Positions 46,530 through 60,655 of a stretch of DNA of 64,000 bases are shown here, piece after piece. Both the position numbers and the translations under genes were made by a program. This DNA is from Actinostola sp. cb2023 (lineage: Eukaryota; Cnidaria; Anthozoa; Actiniaria; Actinostolidae), in the NCBI GenBank assembly GCA_033675265.1, contig JAUJYZ010000416.1, positions 1-64,000 of the forward strand, in the 5' to 3' direction. How positions within the stretch are numbered: the stretch's first letter is position 1; the number at the start of each line of letters is the position of its first letter. The notes below the pieces were generated by a model. That model had not been told where the DNA came from, searched no databases, and was given only the letters and a program-made list of their open reading frames with translations.

Positions 46530-48921
46530 CGACCAATCACGCGTCACGCATAATTTTTAAACGATATCACGAGTCACACGGAGAATGTTTTTTGTCCTAT
46601 TACGTATTATTGCACGTAAATAAGGAGTAAGTATGCATCAAACTATTAATTTGGTCATCATCACGAAGCACGCATCTAATTGTGGGCCTGTCACGCGTCA
46701 CGCAAAACCCTTTACCAACCTGTTTCCTGGCTTCACAATCTATTATTTTTTAAACATTACCTTTTCTAGTACAAAAATAATTACACATCAACTGACATCA
46801 ACTAAGAGGACATTTTTGATAAATGTGTCTCTACTCAGCGTAGATAGATAATATTGTGATCAATATTGCATGGCCGGGATTACTCAGTTTGAAATTTACA
46901 AGTGTATCTAATTTGCACTTTGTATTGAAACAACTAAACTCGCAGAAATGTATTTTTCTATTATATACGCTTTCTCTTGATACGCTTTATAATTAGATCA
47001 AGAACTATGCTAAAATTTAAGCTAGGACAGTGATTAAAACTTCTAATAAGTACCTGAACCAACTGGAACAAGAACGTGCCAAACCAATGTTATTTCCTTT
47101 GACATTTTCAGAGTTATTCCTCTTTCGGGCTTGTTAATTTTGAGTCCGTGTAAAGGGTGATTACATTTCCTTGTTGGTCTCCACTGAAGCCCAAGCGTTG
47201 CTCGATGTAATGGACAAATGGTCATGTCCTCCCTTTCTTCTGTGAAAATTAAAAGTCCTGCACGTGCTAAGATAAGCTCTCTTTCTGATTTGACACTCAA
47301 TCTTGCGACCTTCAGTTGAGTTAAATGAGAAGTAATATCTCTTTTACATGACACCAAAGGTACATATTTCTTTAAATGTGGTTCCTTTGAGGATATACCA
47401 CAAGGACTGCTGCAGCATGTCTTAAAGGAACAACTGACATAGTCTTGTGCGGCCATTTTCACAGCTAATTTTAATTGAAATTACTAATTGTGAGATAAAT
47501 TATTCAAATTTTGGAAAAAAAACGCCCGCAGATAATGGAAAATCTAAAATGGACAATCTGAGAATAAGCCGGGCATTTGAGGATCAAGCTCTATGTTTGA
47601 TATAGTCATAGCCGAACAACATGTTTCTTTTTTTAATATTTCAGCCATAAAGCCTAAACACACACAAAAATATCCGTTTAGCTGCTCAACTGGCAGCTTT
47701 TTTAAATCGGTACAGGATTGCATACACCCAGTCATGACCAAGATCCTAGCATTTAGTTCAAAACTTTTTATTAATGTTTATTTCCATAAGGTGTTTCATA
47801 TACCTTAGGTAGGTGCTCGTCTATTATGGGTACCCTGTGGTGCACATGTGAATTACATAATGAATATCCGTAGGGCGAAAGAAATCCGATAGAATCGACA
47901 TATAAATCGTACTTTTGAAACAAACCTGTTAGAGGAGCGATGCTACAGGCAAATACCACCACAGAAAAGGAAACGATCAAATGTATGCAATGGCATTGTG
48001 AGTGTACATAAACGTTTGGGTACCCTGTGGTGGCAATTCTGATAGTTTAGTCATATATAAAAGCAAAATATTTTCATCAAAACAAAACTTTAAGCATACC
48101 TTTTTCATACTTGAATGAAACGTGCTACTCAATGAAGCAAGTACTGAGAAGCTGGAAACCAAGCTGACTAGCGTAAAAACTGCCAACTCTATTAGTTATA
48201 CAGAAATAGTCTCTCAATTTTGGTTAAAAATTCTAACAGAAATGTGTTTCGATTTGATGTTTTTCTCTGAGACATTTTTGTGACAATATCGACCCTCACA
48301 AAGAATGATATTCAATGAAATAATCGCTAATATGTACGTTTTTGGCATTTTTGTAAGGAAAACGTGAGTTGGGTACCCTGTGGCGACACTGCAGTTTTCA
48401 TAGCCAGCACTGAAGCAAATTAACAGAGGCCAAAAATGTTATTACTGATATAGTAAGTTTAAGGATATGACTAAATAATAGTGTCCTTTTATATAGCATG
48501 TAAGTTATACCATTGGAGATATTTGACTCCAAAAATGGACATTTTTATCATTTTGTAAAATGTTGTGTGACGTGGGAGATGATTGACAGCTCTTGACATG
48601 CATTTTCTTGTTCGAATCCAATTTGCTTCAGCCAATGAACTAACGGTAGATGTAGTAATACTCATGTAAAGTATGGATTAAATCTATAAGATAATAAGGC
48701 CAGGAGAGATGTCTACTTTTGGTGTATATTTCGATGGAATTTCGGGTTGTAACACCCAAAAGCGAGGGGGGTGGTCTACCTCCCCCGGAATAGATCCAAA
48801 ATTCAAACTATTCTGGCTTGTGCACTATTTAGACGAACACTTTCAACTGGTGAAGTTTCATCAAAATCGGAGAGGTAGCATGTGCCACGCCTACCTGGTC
48901 CTATCCTGGACTCACTCTTAA

Positions 48922-49383
48922 AGTGCTTATGAAGCTTTTTTTTTTATTTGGAAATCGATTACATATGAAGTGAATAGTGGGATGCATATGTTTCAGTATT
49001 TTGTGATTTGAGCTTCGCATTTGCGAGTTATGAAGGTTTGAAATCGTGATATGCTAATTCGGTGACGTCAAAGAAGGCTTTTGCTGTAACTTATTTATAT
49101 TTTTTCAGGTATTGCTCTTTTCTGAAATAGAAAAAAAAGTTTAACATCTTTTATATAAGTTATAGAATAACTTTTTGCCAGTTTAAAAATGTCAGTCATT
49201 TGCAAAGGGGCGCTTTTGTATAATAAATGATGCCAACTTTGACGTCACTGAATTACCATATCACGATTTCAAACCTTTATAACTCGCAAATGCGAAGCTC
49301 AAATCACAAAACACTGAAACATCCCACGATTCACTTCATATGTAATCAATTTTCAAAAAAAAAAAATAAGCTTCATAAGCACT
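48922..49383. mobile_element. 462-bp palindromic TTAA MITE (right-arm copy)
   Basis: TTAA at 48,918-48,921 (shared with the Sola-like element) and 49,384-49,387. Confidence 0.85.
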
Positions 49384-49462
49384 TTAAGGAATGATTGTCT
49401 ATGGTGAAACATCTGATCTCTGTATCATGGTCCTCAGTAATGTTTTCAAGGGTGTTGATATT

Positions 49463-49865
49463 TCTCCTTCTCCTTCTCCTTCTCCTTCTCCTTCTCCTTC
49501 CTCCTCCTCTCCTTCTCCTTGTCCTTGTCCTTGTCCTTGTCCTTGTCCTTGTCCTTGTCCTTGTCCTTGTCCTTGTCCTTGTCCTTGTCCTTGTCCTTGT
49601 CCTTGTCCTTCTCCTTCTCCTTCTCCTTCTCCTTCTCCTTCTCCTTCTCCTTCTCCTTCTCCTTCTCCTTCTCCTTCTCCTTCTCCTTCTCCTTCTCCTT
49701 CTCCTTCTCCTTCTCCTTCTCCTTCTCCTTCTCCTTCTCCTTCTCCTTCTCCTTCTCCTTCTCCTTCTCTTCCTCCTTCTCCTTCTCCTTCTCCTTCTCC
49801 TTCTCCTTCTCCTTCTCCTTCTCCTTCTCCTTCTCCTTCTCCTGCTCCTGCTCCTTCTCCTTCTC
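49463..49865. repeat. (CCTTCT)n / (CCTTGT)n tract (right-arm copy)
   Basis: Same three-block order as the left arm, ~20 bp longer, with extra irregular units near 49,500 and 49,770. Confidence 0.97.
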
Positions 49866-49943
49866 CTACTCCTACTCCTTCTGGTTTTGTTTTTAATTTT
49901 GGTCAATATAATTGATCCCCATAATTATATTCTTAATTTCCAG

Positions 49944-50048
49944 AACAATTTTCAGCTTGGAATTATTTTATCGGAAGTCGGATACAAATTAGCAACGGAC
50001 TTGGAAACCCTTGGAAGTGTGTTCAATACATGCTTTTCTTATCTCAAG
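49944..50048 (+). CDS. Candidate exon of mosaic gene
   Basis: Acceptor AATTTCCAG and donor GTAGTA bound 105 nt, phase 1 at both ends, matching the phase left by MAM exon 3. It encodes QFSAWNYFIGSRIQISNGLG then NPWKCVQYMLFLSQ. No family recognised; the Trp-rich, single-Cys make-up suits an extracellular module. Confidence 0.4.
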
Positions 50049-50444
50049 GTAGTAAGTCACGTTCTGTCATAAGACATGCAAACGGAGCAATCTTCTCAAG
50101 TGCAATAATTACAGCACAGAAAACAGGCTTATATTTTCAACAGCTACCTGTACCCGCTGGTATAGGAATAAAGGTAAACGAAATACATCCATATTTAAAA
50201 GTCTATATTTCTGCCACGTGGAGTATCACTTCTGTTTGGAATTCATTGCCTAACAAACTTAGAAAGTCTCAGTATTGATAATAATAAAGGTCTTTATTTA
50301 AATCTAAGAAAAAACGTTTAGGTTTACAAAGAAAATCCCTCACTAGTTAAACTAATTAAACTATTTAAGGTAAAATAGTTTTAAGAAGGTTTTAAAATGT
50401 ATCTCAATATACCATCTTGTTTTCTTTTACGATCCAACAGCTAG

Positions 50445-50546
50445 AATCACTTGGAGAATTATGCGCTGTCCGTTGGCATAACTTTATCATATCTCTAACT
50501 TCAAATAAATGCCTTCAAGTATCAGACGGAAGAAATTCATCAAAAG
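50445..50546 (+). CDS. Possible ricin-B-like lectin exon
   Basis: 102 nt, phase 1 at both ends if the acceptor is CAGCTAG at 50,441-50,444. It encodes WHNFIISLTSNKCLQVSDGR. The NKCLxVSDG word is typical of ricin-type beta-trefoil repeats. The expected GT..L..C and QxW parts would be in another exon that I did not find. The alternative acceptor CAACAG gives a stop, which supports this choice. Confidence 0.4.
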
Positions 50547-50561
50547 GTACACAAATACTAC

Positions 50562-50957
50562 TACACTGTAAAAACAAAGGAGTCGTTTTGACCCCTTCAA
50601 AAGGGTCATTTTGACCCTTCAAGGGGTTATAACAGTACTTTTGATAGGGCCATTTCAACCCCTTTAGGAGTCATCTACAACAACTCTCCGAAAGGGTTAA
50701 AATGGAACTACTCTTTCCGAAGAGTCAAAATGGCCCTTCAAAGAGTAATTTTGATAGACCCCACAAAGAGTTATTTTGGCCCTTGGAGTCAAGTTAACTC
50801 TTCAAAACGTGATAATAAGTGATCCCATAAAGAGTTGTTTTTGACCTGTATGGAGTTAATTTGACCAAATGAAGTGTATGTTTAGTTGACTCTACAAAGA
50901 GTCATTTTGGGATCAATTTTATCCCCAAAAGAGTATGCAAATGTACAATACAATGTA
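50562..50957. repeat. GACTC/GGGTC-rich MITE-like element (right-arm copy)
   Basis: Mirror of 14,130-14,525. Confidence 0.55.
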
Positions 50958-51344
50958 AAGTGATTTTGGACCATGGAAAGAAACTAAGCAGCACCCGACA
51001 ATTAAAAGGTAGACATGTATGATTTAATACTTTCTTTATTATAGAGAGTGTTAGGTTCTGTAAATATACAAAATTGAAGAGCTTTGAGAATTTTAATGAT
51101 TTTTATATTAGAGAAACAATAAGCCAGAGTTTAGCTTGAGTGTATTTCATTTTGTAACAACGTTTCTCAAAACAGGTGTAAGTTATCACACTATTTCTTC
51201 TTTATGTAATCCTCATATCCTTTATTTATTGTCCATGTACATGATATGTATATAAAATTGTACTTGAATTTTCATCTCAAAGATAATCATGAAGAGTCTA
51301 AATTATACTGTAATTATCCATACATTTGTAAGAAATACTATGTA

Positions 51345-51619
51345 GCTAATTGCATAATCGTTGTCGGGTTGAAAATCATAAATCGTAGAAGCTGAGACCG
51401 CAAGGATGGATGGGAAATCAGTTCATGACCCGCATTACATGCAGACACATTCAATGTTCTCGTAGTTTTGAAGGTATATGAGCTATTTAACTAAGATCCT
51501 ACAAGTCTGGATAAAAAGGCCGATAATTTGACGGTGTTATTTGAGAGTTTTAATTTCCCAGAATTCCTTTTGGTCATAGCTTTCATGATTTTCGATCCGA
51601 CAACGATTATGCAATTAGC
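51345..51619. mobile_element. TA-flanked MITE (right-arm copy)
   Basis: Mirror of 13,468-13,742. Confidence 0.75.
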
Positions 51620-52322
51620 TATATACAGTAAAAGACGCACGATGGAACTGTTGCGCGCCGCAACGTCACGGTTGCGCGTTCAGTTATCGAGTCAATAGTA
51701 GCAACAGACGTTTTTGTCTCGGACGGCATGAGGACAACATACCTCTCATTTACCTAGCCTGTCATATCGTTTCATTGACTGTTGATATGATTTTGAAGAA
51801 TGCCATACGAGTGGATGAAAACGATGGAATGGAATGTCACGGACGCCGTTTTCGACTCAATCCCGTGTTGACAAAAACGTCTTAACAATGAACATTATAT
51901 TAACGAGGAATTCTCTGATTCGGCATTTGCCAACTTCCACTGAGCAGGCATTTGCCGGAATTTCAGTCTTATTTGGCAAATGCCGAGTTGCAGGGAAGTT
52001 GGCAAATGCTTATTGCACTTATTTATGATGACATATTTTCCTCTTTGGCAAACATATTATAACCAAATTGAATTAATGCCATTAAAAATGGTCAAGCTGG
52101 CAAATTTGAATTTCATTTTCAATTTCAAATTTGACTGATTTTAGCAGATTTCTCGATGATACAACAAACGTTGCCTGGAGTCATATGCCCGTTAGCTGAA
52201 TTGACCTCTTTTTATTAAAGCTTGCCAAAATCGTCTATTTTCTAGGCACGGAATTTCAATTTTCAATGTTATTTGCTGAAATTTTGGTTTTGGAATATCG
52301 GAAGTCATTTTGGAACGTGTTT

Positions 52323-52893
52323 ACTACTACTACTACTACCACTACCACTACCACTACCACTACCACTACCACTACCACTACCACTACCACTACCACTACC
52401 ACTACCACTACCACTACCACTACCACTACCACTACCACTACCACTACCACTACCACTACCTACCACTACCACTACCACTACCACTACCACTACCACTACC
52501 ACTACCACTACCACTACCACTACCACTACCACTACCACTACCACTACCACTACCACTACCACTACCACTACCACTACCACTACCACTACCACTACCACTA
52601 CCACTACCACTACCACTACCACTACCACTACCACTACCACTACCACTACCACTACCACTACCACTACCACTACCACTACCACCACTACCACTACCACTAC
52701 CACTACCACTACCACTACCACTACCACTACCACTACCACTACCACTACCACTACCACTACCACTACCACTACCACTACCACTACCACTACCACTACCACT
52801 ACCACTACCACTACCACACTACCACTACCACTACCACTACCACTACCACTACCACTACCACTACCACTACCACTACCACTACCACTACCACTA
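52323..52893. repeat. (CCACTA)n tract (right-arm copy)
   Basis: About 30 bp longer than its left counterpart, with breaks at different places. Confidence 0.98.
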
Positions 52894-53000
52894 CTACTGG
52901 GAGTACATATATATTATGTATAAAATATATACTGATTTATCACCCTCCTATTTAAAGGATATTTTTACCTCTACTACGGATATACATTCGTATAACCTGA

Positions 53001-53847
53001 GTAATACCATGATCACCTCGGTTTTCATTGTTCCACGAGGGACATTTAACATCGAACATCCCTCGCGAAAGCTCTAAGTCGAGCTTCGCTCATGCATAGT
53101 AATGAGGGAAATTTAGACTAAATCTCCCTCATGAATACAATCATGAGGGAAATTTAGACTAAATGTCCCTCATGAATACAATCATGAGGGAAATTTAGAC
53201 TAAATGTCCCTCATGATTATATTCATGAGGGACATTTAGACTAAATATCCCTCATTACTATGCATGAGGATGCAAGTCAGTCCCTCATATACACCAGGTG
53301 TACACTCAATCATTGGGACCCAAGAGCAAACCGAATAGTACTTTAACAATCGCTCCTCTGCTTATGATGACTCGAGCATTCAAGACGTGTGGGATGTGTG
53401 AAGCTCAAAATACAACATCGTTAACGCATGCGCAATAGAAGGAAATGCACAAAAGTCGAATTCAAAGGATATTTTATTAGACCTATTTCTGTTATTTGTT
53501 CACACAATGAAATATTATATTAGTTGGCACTTTCCTCTTTTTCTGTATGTGCTTTTTAGTGTTTTGAGGAACCGTATTCTCCCTTACTTGCTCCACTTCG
53601 TCATCTCTCATAAAAGTAAACCGACCTTCCGCCATTTCTGATCTGTTTACCTTCAGGTACTCCTTACTATAACTAATTTATACTCTTTTATTGTGTAAAT
53701 GAAACAAAGATGTGCAACATGAAGCATTCCCCAGAGTACAGTCTAATCAATTAAGACTCTTTCACAAAACACTATAATATATTCTCCTTTGCGCCGGTTA
53801 ACTCAAGCCTGTATTTTTGTCCATTTCCTCGGTGATCATGGTATTAC
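53001..53847. mobile_element. Fold-back element family, copy 2 (right-arm copy)
   Basis: Mirror of 11,274-12,120, with the palindromic array at about 53,101-53,256 and the MAE-type fragment at 53,492-53,635 (minus). Confidence 0.65.
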
Positions 53848-54000
53848 AAACTAATACCATGGCGTCTTCGGGATATTAGTGATTAAATGTCCCTCAGCCT
53901 CGGGAAGTTTAGTAAAAGTCCCTCGCCCGGAGGCTCGGGACTTGCACTAAACTTCCCTCGGCTTCGGGGACATTTAATCACTAATATCCCTCAGTACCAT

Positions 54001-54418
54001 GGTATTACTTATAAAAATTCATCTTCAAATTTACATATCCCTAGACCTAAATCAAAGGCAGGGAAATGTACCTTCCACTATAGAGGTTCTGTACTCTGGA
54101 ATAAAATCCCTGCTGAGGCGCGTGTCCAGCATAGCACAATTACTTTTAAAGCACAATTAGAAAACAAAGATTTATTTAGTAAGCTTATAATGTAGATTTG
54201 TATTGTTATTTATAAAATTAATATTATATTTCATTATATATAAGTTGTACTTTAATAATACATGTAATTTATTATTAATAATATATGATATGTAAATAGA
54301 ACCTTTTTAACTTATTGTAAAATATTATTTATATCTATATATACGGCTCTCTGGGAGACCAATCATATTGTATTGAAGAGACTCCGTTGTAAAATAAAAG
54401 CTTTGATTGATTGATTGA
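54001..54418 (+). mobile_element. LINE 3' end (right-arm copy)
   Basis: Mirror of 10,703-11,120. Ends GCTTTGATTGATTGATTGAT and passes directly into the (CTA)n tract. Confidence 0.75.
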
Positions 54419-54620
<202 letters not shown>

Positions 54621-55285
54621 CACATGCATTAGATAAGTACAGATAGCTTCTTGCTCAGGATCGGATGACATTTCCAATTTCTGCATACAGTTTTCATAAA
54701 TTCAAAGGCTTACCAATCTCTGTACTCGTGTGAAGCGGATTGGGCTTCCTGTGTCAACTTACCGATCGTCAGTTTCACAACGTTTGGTTTTCGCTAATTT
54801 GCTTCGACTTTTTTCAATTTTTTTTTAGAAAATAATAAAGATTATGAGGTGTTTATCACTTTTTGCTATTAATTGTCTCAAAAAAGTATCAAAAAGGTGT
54901 GTTTTAGGGTTTCTAGATTGGCAGTAGTTCTCACAGCCTCACTACGTCCCGACTACGTGTATAACGAAGGGCATTTTCATCGTAAAATCGAATTTGATGA
55001 ACAAACCATACACGAGGTTGATATAAGAAGACCTTTATGCATACCTTGGAGTATTTTCTCGGCAAAAATCGTATTCTAAGAGATGAAAAATACTCCTAGA
55101 TAACTCTGTAAAAATACAAAACACATGGGAGAAAAATTCACTTCGGACAGATTTTATCCCGAATCGTTACCAGGCCCGGCGAGCCCTTTAAACTCTCACT
55201 TGGCTTATTTGCAAGTCTCATTATAGAAAATAAGCAGTACATTCATTATTTAGCTTATCCCATAAATTCTAGTTGTTATTTCTAG

Positions 55286-55453
55286 GTATTCAGCCTCCAA
55301 CTCCCGAACCTGAGTGCACAGAAGAAGGCCTTCCACTTGGAATGGAAGATGGCCGTATTCCATCAACTTCTCTTACTGCATCAAGTGTTTACAATGACTA
55401 CTATGGCGCGGACCGCGGAAGGCTTAACACAAAGGCCGGTGTTGGAAAAGGAG
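55286..55453 (+). CDS. F5/8 type C (discoidin) domain, exon 1
   Basis: After a Pro/Glu linker (QPPTPEPE) it encodes CTEEGLPLGMEDGRIPSTSL, TASSVYNDYYGADRGRLN. This is the F5/8C opening: C...LGMEDG.I, TASS and the GA..GRLN spike region. Discoidin domains bind carbohydrate, collagen or anionic lipid outside the cell. Acceptor TTTCTAG, donor GTTTGT, phase 1 at both ends. Confidence 0.9.
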
Positions 55454-55537
55454 GTTTGTATCGTAATACCATTATCGCATCGGACCTTTGTCCTTCCAGG
55501 GACTTAAACACCACTAAATCTCCCTTCTCCAATTTTC

Positions 55538-56438
55538 CGACCGGGAAATTTAGTAAGACAATGCAGAAATCCATTGTCTAATTTTACCGGCGGAAAAATT
55601 AGAGAGTGGAGACTCTGATCGTCCCCACTTTGTCCCTCATATTGCAATCACTGGAACCTTGGACAGAGTAGAGCATAGTTAATCGAGGGGAATGGTTAGG
55701 AAGCCTTTTGTTATATTTCTTTGTTCTAGTCCGGGTGTTGAAAGAGGTCCTGACCGTGCACAATATTTGTTTAACTTCATTAGAAAATGGCTAAAATAAA
55801 TGAATGAACCCAAATGTTCTCTAATGGATTGTTTATTTAAATATTCTAATATATTTAATTTTGAATTGGAATATATCGAACCAACAGCCAAAAGAAACGC
55901 TTGGATTCAGTTGTTCAACCATCAAATTAAGGGAAAACAATGAGAAAACAAAAGATTTGTTCTGGGTCACGGTTGCAAAAAAAAACAACAACAAAAACGA
56001 ACAAAGACATATAACAAAAAAGGTTTCCTAACCAGTCCCATCTATTAACTATGAGTAGAGGCAATACCAGTCTGTGCGAATTATGTTTAATTTAACCTGA
56101 AAACTGGCTCTACTCCATGTTACTCAAGAGTCCAACACATGTGGGATGCTCTGTCCTCGAATCTGCGCATGATCAGAGCATAGGAAAAGACCGGAATTCT
56201 TTATTTTCTGGACTAAAATCTTGGAACTCTTTATTTCTTGCCTTTTGTTCATTGCTTATAAATCTTAGCACACCATGAAGTTGTTTTGTGTATTTTCGGG
56301 CACTTTCTCTTGATTGGTCAACTTCAGCGTCTTTTACAAAGTCAAAACAACTCTCTGCCATGCTTTGTGACCAAAATGACGACTAAATATTCCTAAGCTG
56401 ACTAAAAATACTCCGATCATTGTGATTAAATTTCCCTT
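55538..56438. mobile_element. Fold-back element copy 1 with nested MITE (right-arm copy)
   Basis: Mirror of 8,690-9,590. The MAE-type fragment is at 56,173-56,361 (minus) and the nested MITE at about 55,665-56,060. Lies between F5/8C exons 1 and 2. Confidence 0.55.
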
Positions 56439-56826
56439 AGGCCTCGGGAGAGTTTGTAAAATGTTAATTATTCATGTGCAAACATCCGTTAACAATAATA
56501 TATAATACTCTAAAATATAGTTTATAAGTAAATGTATCTATAAGAAAATAAAAGAGACAAGAAAAGAGGTTTAGTATAAATTACAATAAGTACAATATAT
56601 CCGATGGATGCTGTAAATAAGAAAACGTAGTTTGATTTAAGTCAGAGCTTTCAATGGTCTTGATGTATGATCCCCATGTCAGTCATTGTCTTTATAATTA
56701 TGGATCAATATATACAACTAGCGCTAGCTTAGCATTTTATTAGTAAAGATAGTCTAAGCAGGAATCATCATGGCACAAACTTAAATAATCTCTTATTTAT
56801 GTTCTCATTCGAACTTAATTCTGCAG

Positions 56827-57020
56827 TTGCTTGGTTAGCTTCCATTGACGACAAGCTACAGTATTATCAAGTCGATTTTGGAAAAGCATTGACAATAACC
56901 AAGATTTTTACCCAGGGCATACATTACTTCAATGCGTGGGTAACTAAGTACTGGTTGTCATATAGTCAAGATAATGGGGTCTACAAGCCGTTAGTGTATG
57001 ACAAAGAGAAAGGAAAAGAG
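56827..57020 (+). CDS. F5/8 type C domain, exon 2
   Basis: Encodes VAWLASIDDKLQYYQVDFGK, ITKIFTQGIHYFNAWVTKYW and LSYSQDNGVYKPL, the central discoidin strands (YLQVDLG, TQG, WVT.Y.L.YS). 194 nt, phase 1 to phase 0. The usual AW(C/S) position has W without Cys. Confidence 0.9.
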
Positions 57021-57049
57021 GTAAGAAGCTAAATATTACCACCTCTATT

Positions 57050-57411
<362 letters not shown>

Positions 57412-57707
57412 CACGGGTTTTCAACCAATCAATAGCTACGGGTGTCTTTCCCATCGATTGGAAGTTAGCTCGAGTCACTCCTATTTTTAAGAAGGGTTCA
57501 AAATCTGATTTAAGCAACTATCGCCCAATATCAGTCTTACCTGTTGTTGCCAAAATATTTGAAAAAGTCATATATGACCAACTTTATACATATCTCAATA
57601 GCAACAACCCATTAGCAAACTGTCAATCGGGATTTCGCTCTCTCCACAGTCACCTCACTACATTGCTCGAAGCTACGAATGATTGGAGTGTAAATATTGA
57701 CAAAGGT
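57412..57707 (+). pseudogene. LINE RT fragment (right-arm copy, frame open)
   Basis: Mirror of 7,423-7,717, here open through LHSHLTTLLEATNDWSVNID. Truncated at both ends, same orientation as the host gene. Confidence 0.85.
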
Positions 57708-57921
57708 ACTACTACCACCGCTACCACTACTTTGGGGCTTTCTCAATATATCACCGTCCTGAATCCCTGAAAATTTGAATAACAATAGTTCATATTGTTG
57801 TATGCCTCGTTCTACAAAGAGTTCTTGATTTGAATAACAAAGGTTTTTTCAGGATAGTGATATACTGAGAAAGAGCCACTACTTTACACTAATGCATATA
57901 TGTTGTTCTCCTTGTTATCAG

Positions 57922-58063
57922 ATTTTCGTTGGCAATAGCGATGGTAACACAGCCAAAGCTAACAAACTAAACGTTCCAATATTTGCACGTTACCTTCGCG
58001 TCCACCCATGGAGCTGGTATCAATACATTGCATTGAGAATGGAGTTCTACGGATGCACTAAAG
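57922..58063 (+). CDS. F5/8 type C domain, exon 3
   Basis: Encodes IFVGNSDGNTAKANKLNVPI, FARYLRVHPWSWYQYIALRM and EFYGC: F.GN.D.N, the ARY(L/I)R.HP.W signature and the closing GC that pairs with the first Cys. 142 nt, phase 0 to phase 1. Completes a domain of about 150 residues. Confidence 0.92.
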
Positions 58064-59021
58064 GTAATAGATACAATATGAGCGGCCGACTTCGGCTCCC
58101 CATTGTAAATACCATACAGTTCGGATGCGAATTTTGTATCTGACTTATCAAAACCAACGATGTATAAGTGGATGTTTTACTATAATTTGGATGATAGGAA
58201 ACAGTTTGGCCGAGAAAATCCAAGTTAAAGTTGAATGTAAATGAGGACGATTCTGTATTCAATTTACAGAAGTCTGCTACGCTTATGATTTCTATTGTAT
58301 TTCCCTCGTTAATTATTCATGACTTCGATAAAACTCGATACATTAGATGAACTCGACAATCTATATTGGTCAGTTAGAGCTGTATGCATTGTTTTAATAA
58401 ATCGGAGAAGAGAAAAGAACAGAACAGAACGAGCTCGTGACATTTTCTACATTCAATAATTTCCACATTTGGTGTGTTTTTCTGTCTGCCTGTCTGTCCC
58501 TGGTTTGTGCGAGAGGTGGAAAGCGCTATCCGTTTAATAAACATATATCAGCCAATGGATAGGGTTATTAGATAACATATAGCATCAACTTATACACTGG
58601 ATTTTTCGCATATCATCAGTTCACAGCCAATTATTATTTTAATGTATTTACTAATTTATTTATCTATTTTTGAATTAATTCTTGACAATATGACAGGAGA
58701 ACTCACAGAACTTACATTCCAATTGAGAGACCTCCCCTACTTCTACTTATTACAAATATATATGATAGACTGATTATGGATAAATACAAAATATACTAAT
58801 AAATTATAAAACAAACAAATAATGGAAAATTGTACGAAAATTTCCTAATGCAAAGTGATCATGATACACTCATACACACATAAATAATTTTGGGAAAATT
58901 CGTATATGGCGGCTCGTACTTAGGAATCTGTTCTCTGTAGAATTTTGTTACAGCTGGTTTGAATCCAATTACTTTGTAAAGCTAGATTGCAAGTAGCATT
59001 TGAATTTTTCTTGACTAAATT

Positions 59022-59449
59022 CAATTAGCCATTATCAAATCGAGCAGGGGACTGAGAACGAGTTTATTATAATTAATATAATTATGAAACTAAGTTCATG
59101 ACATGAAAGAGCATGTTGAAATTAGCATATGTGCAAAGTTTGATGTGATTTGAGCGAATTCTATCGGAATTATAAACTTTTGAAATTGTGTTGTCCAGCC
59201 AAATTTTTACAGTGAATGCCTATGGTTTGGATGGATAACATCAAAAATTTACAAAGTTTGTATGGGAAAATATACATATTTGATATCCTCTAGCATCGTC
59301 AATATTAAGCCAAAGTTCACCAAACTTTCCAGATTAGCTAAGTTTGGTCTGCTCTCTCAGAAAATGATGCCCATTTTTGCTATTTTCTTATTGAATTAGT
59401 TTTACGGACTTGGTCCCAGTACCCTGCTCGATTTGGTAATTGCTAATTG
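59022..59449. mobile_element. MITE with imperfect TIRs (right-arm copy)
   Basis: Mirror of 5,681-6,108. Confidence 0.6.
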
Positions 59450-59657
59450 CAACCAATCAAAATTTAAAGATTTGTTAAAAAGTTCCATCTATCAATATAA
59501 TGAAAACATGTAATCTCGTTCAAAACTAATTTGCTCTAATTGCCTATTGACATTATGCAAAACACTCTGACTTGACTTCCTGAACCTTTACAAAGAAGAA
59601 TGTCCATCCAGTTGATTTGTGACTAGGTATTGATCTTTTTCGCTTCCATTTTATAAG

Positions 59658-59789
59658 AGGAATGGCGGTGCAAAAATTCCAATTGGTGTAAATGGACGAC
59701 GGACTACAGCAATGCCACTAATAACACATGGTCGATAGTATACCGTGACGTATTTGATGATTATCTGAAAGAACATAACTTGACAACAG
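59658..59789 (+). CDS. Cys/Trp-rich extracellular exon
   Basis: Encodes EEWRCKNSNWCKWTTDYSNA then TNNTWSIVYRDVFDDYLKEH, 132 nt, phase 1 at both ends. Two Cys, four Trp and two N-x-T sites (NAT, NNT/NLT) point to a glycosylated extracellular segment. No family recognised. Its phase fits the F5/8C exon before it and the pentraxin-like exon after it. Confidence 0.6.
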
Positions 59790-59967
59790 GTAAAATTGGA
59801 AAATTAAACATTTGAATAGATTGCAAAATAGGGAAAGTAGAAAATATAATCAATTGCAGACGTAGTAATATATTTTAGTAGAAATAACTATATAGCATAT
59901 TATTTTATTATATATTGTAAAGAGCATTGAGACATTGTGGAATGCGATATTTTTATTGAAGAAATCA

Positions 59968-60098
<131 letters not shown>

Positions 60099-60153
60099 CA
60101 TAATATAATCACGAATCCTGCAATCTGATTGGCTAACGTACTCACTAGAGTCG

Positions 60154-60553
60154 TTTGCGTATGAGTGGGAAGTAGTTACGGTACGTACGGTTCGTGCCAT
60201 GTGGTGATGGTACCGTGTCCAATCATTCTGGTTGGTTGAGCAATGATTTTGCACGCTGTGATTGGTTGAATAGATGTCTTCGATTCCGTACCGTGACCGT
60301 AACTCCGTGCCGTAGGTTTCCCACTTCATTGAAATATCGAACTGGTAGTCTAATTGTTAAATTGTCATATAGTATTTTTTGTACGAGATAGAAGTAGTTA
60401 CGGTATGGTTCGTGTTCAGTGGTGATTGATCGCGCCGTGTCAATGAATTTCGATTGGTTCATCAATGATTCTGCGCGCGCTGCATTGGTTGAATAAATGT
60501 CTTCAATTCCATACCGTGACCATAACTCCGTGTCATAGGTGTTTTCTACTTAT
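60154..60553. repeat. Two diverged direct repeats (right-arm copy)
   Basis: Mirror of 4,577-4,976. Confidence 0.6.
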
Positions 60554-60655
60554 ACGAAAATAACTTTATTTGTAAAGAAAATAGGAAAATGAGGGTTTTC
60601 ATTGAAATGGTTTCATTTAAACAGACGGGCTTCTGGTACTAAACTATTTACTTAA

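Larger units (their letters stand above)
41283..47456 (-). pseudogene. Sola3-like transposase (right-arm copy)
   Basis: Mirror of 17,613-23,793: same exon series, same nested MITE and the same missing base before the stop at about 43,670. No extra coding break noticed. Confidence 0.75.
40414..48917 (-). mobile_element. Sola3-like DNA transposon (right-arm copy), 8,504 bp
   Basis: Same ends, with TTAA at 40,410-40,413 and 48,918-48,921. Lies in an intron between MAM exon 3 and the exon at 49,944, opposite in orientation to the host gene. Confidence 0.75.

Noticed and set aside
49944..50278. Longer exon continuing past 50,048 (ISATWSITSVWNSLP region)
   Set aside because: A good donor at 50,049 restores phase 1, and the downstream frame has no family signature that I can support.
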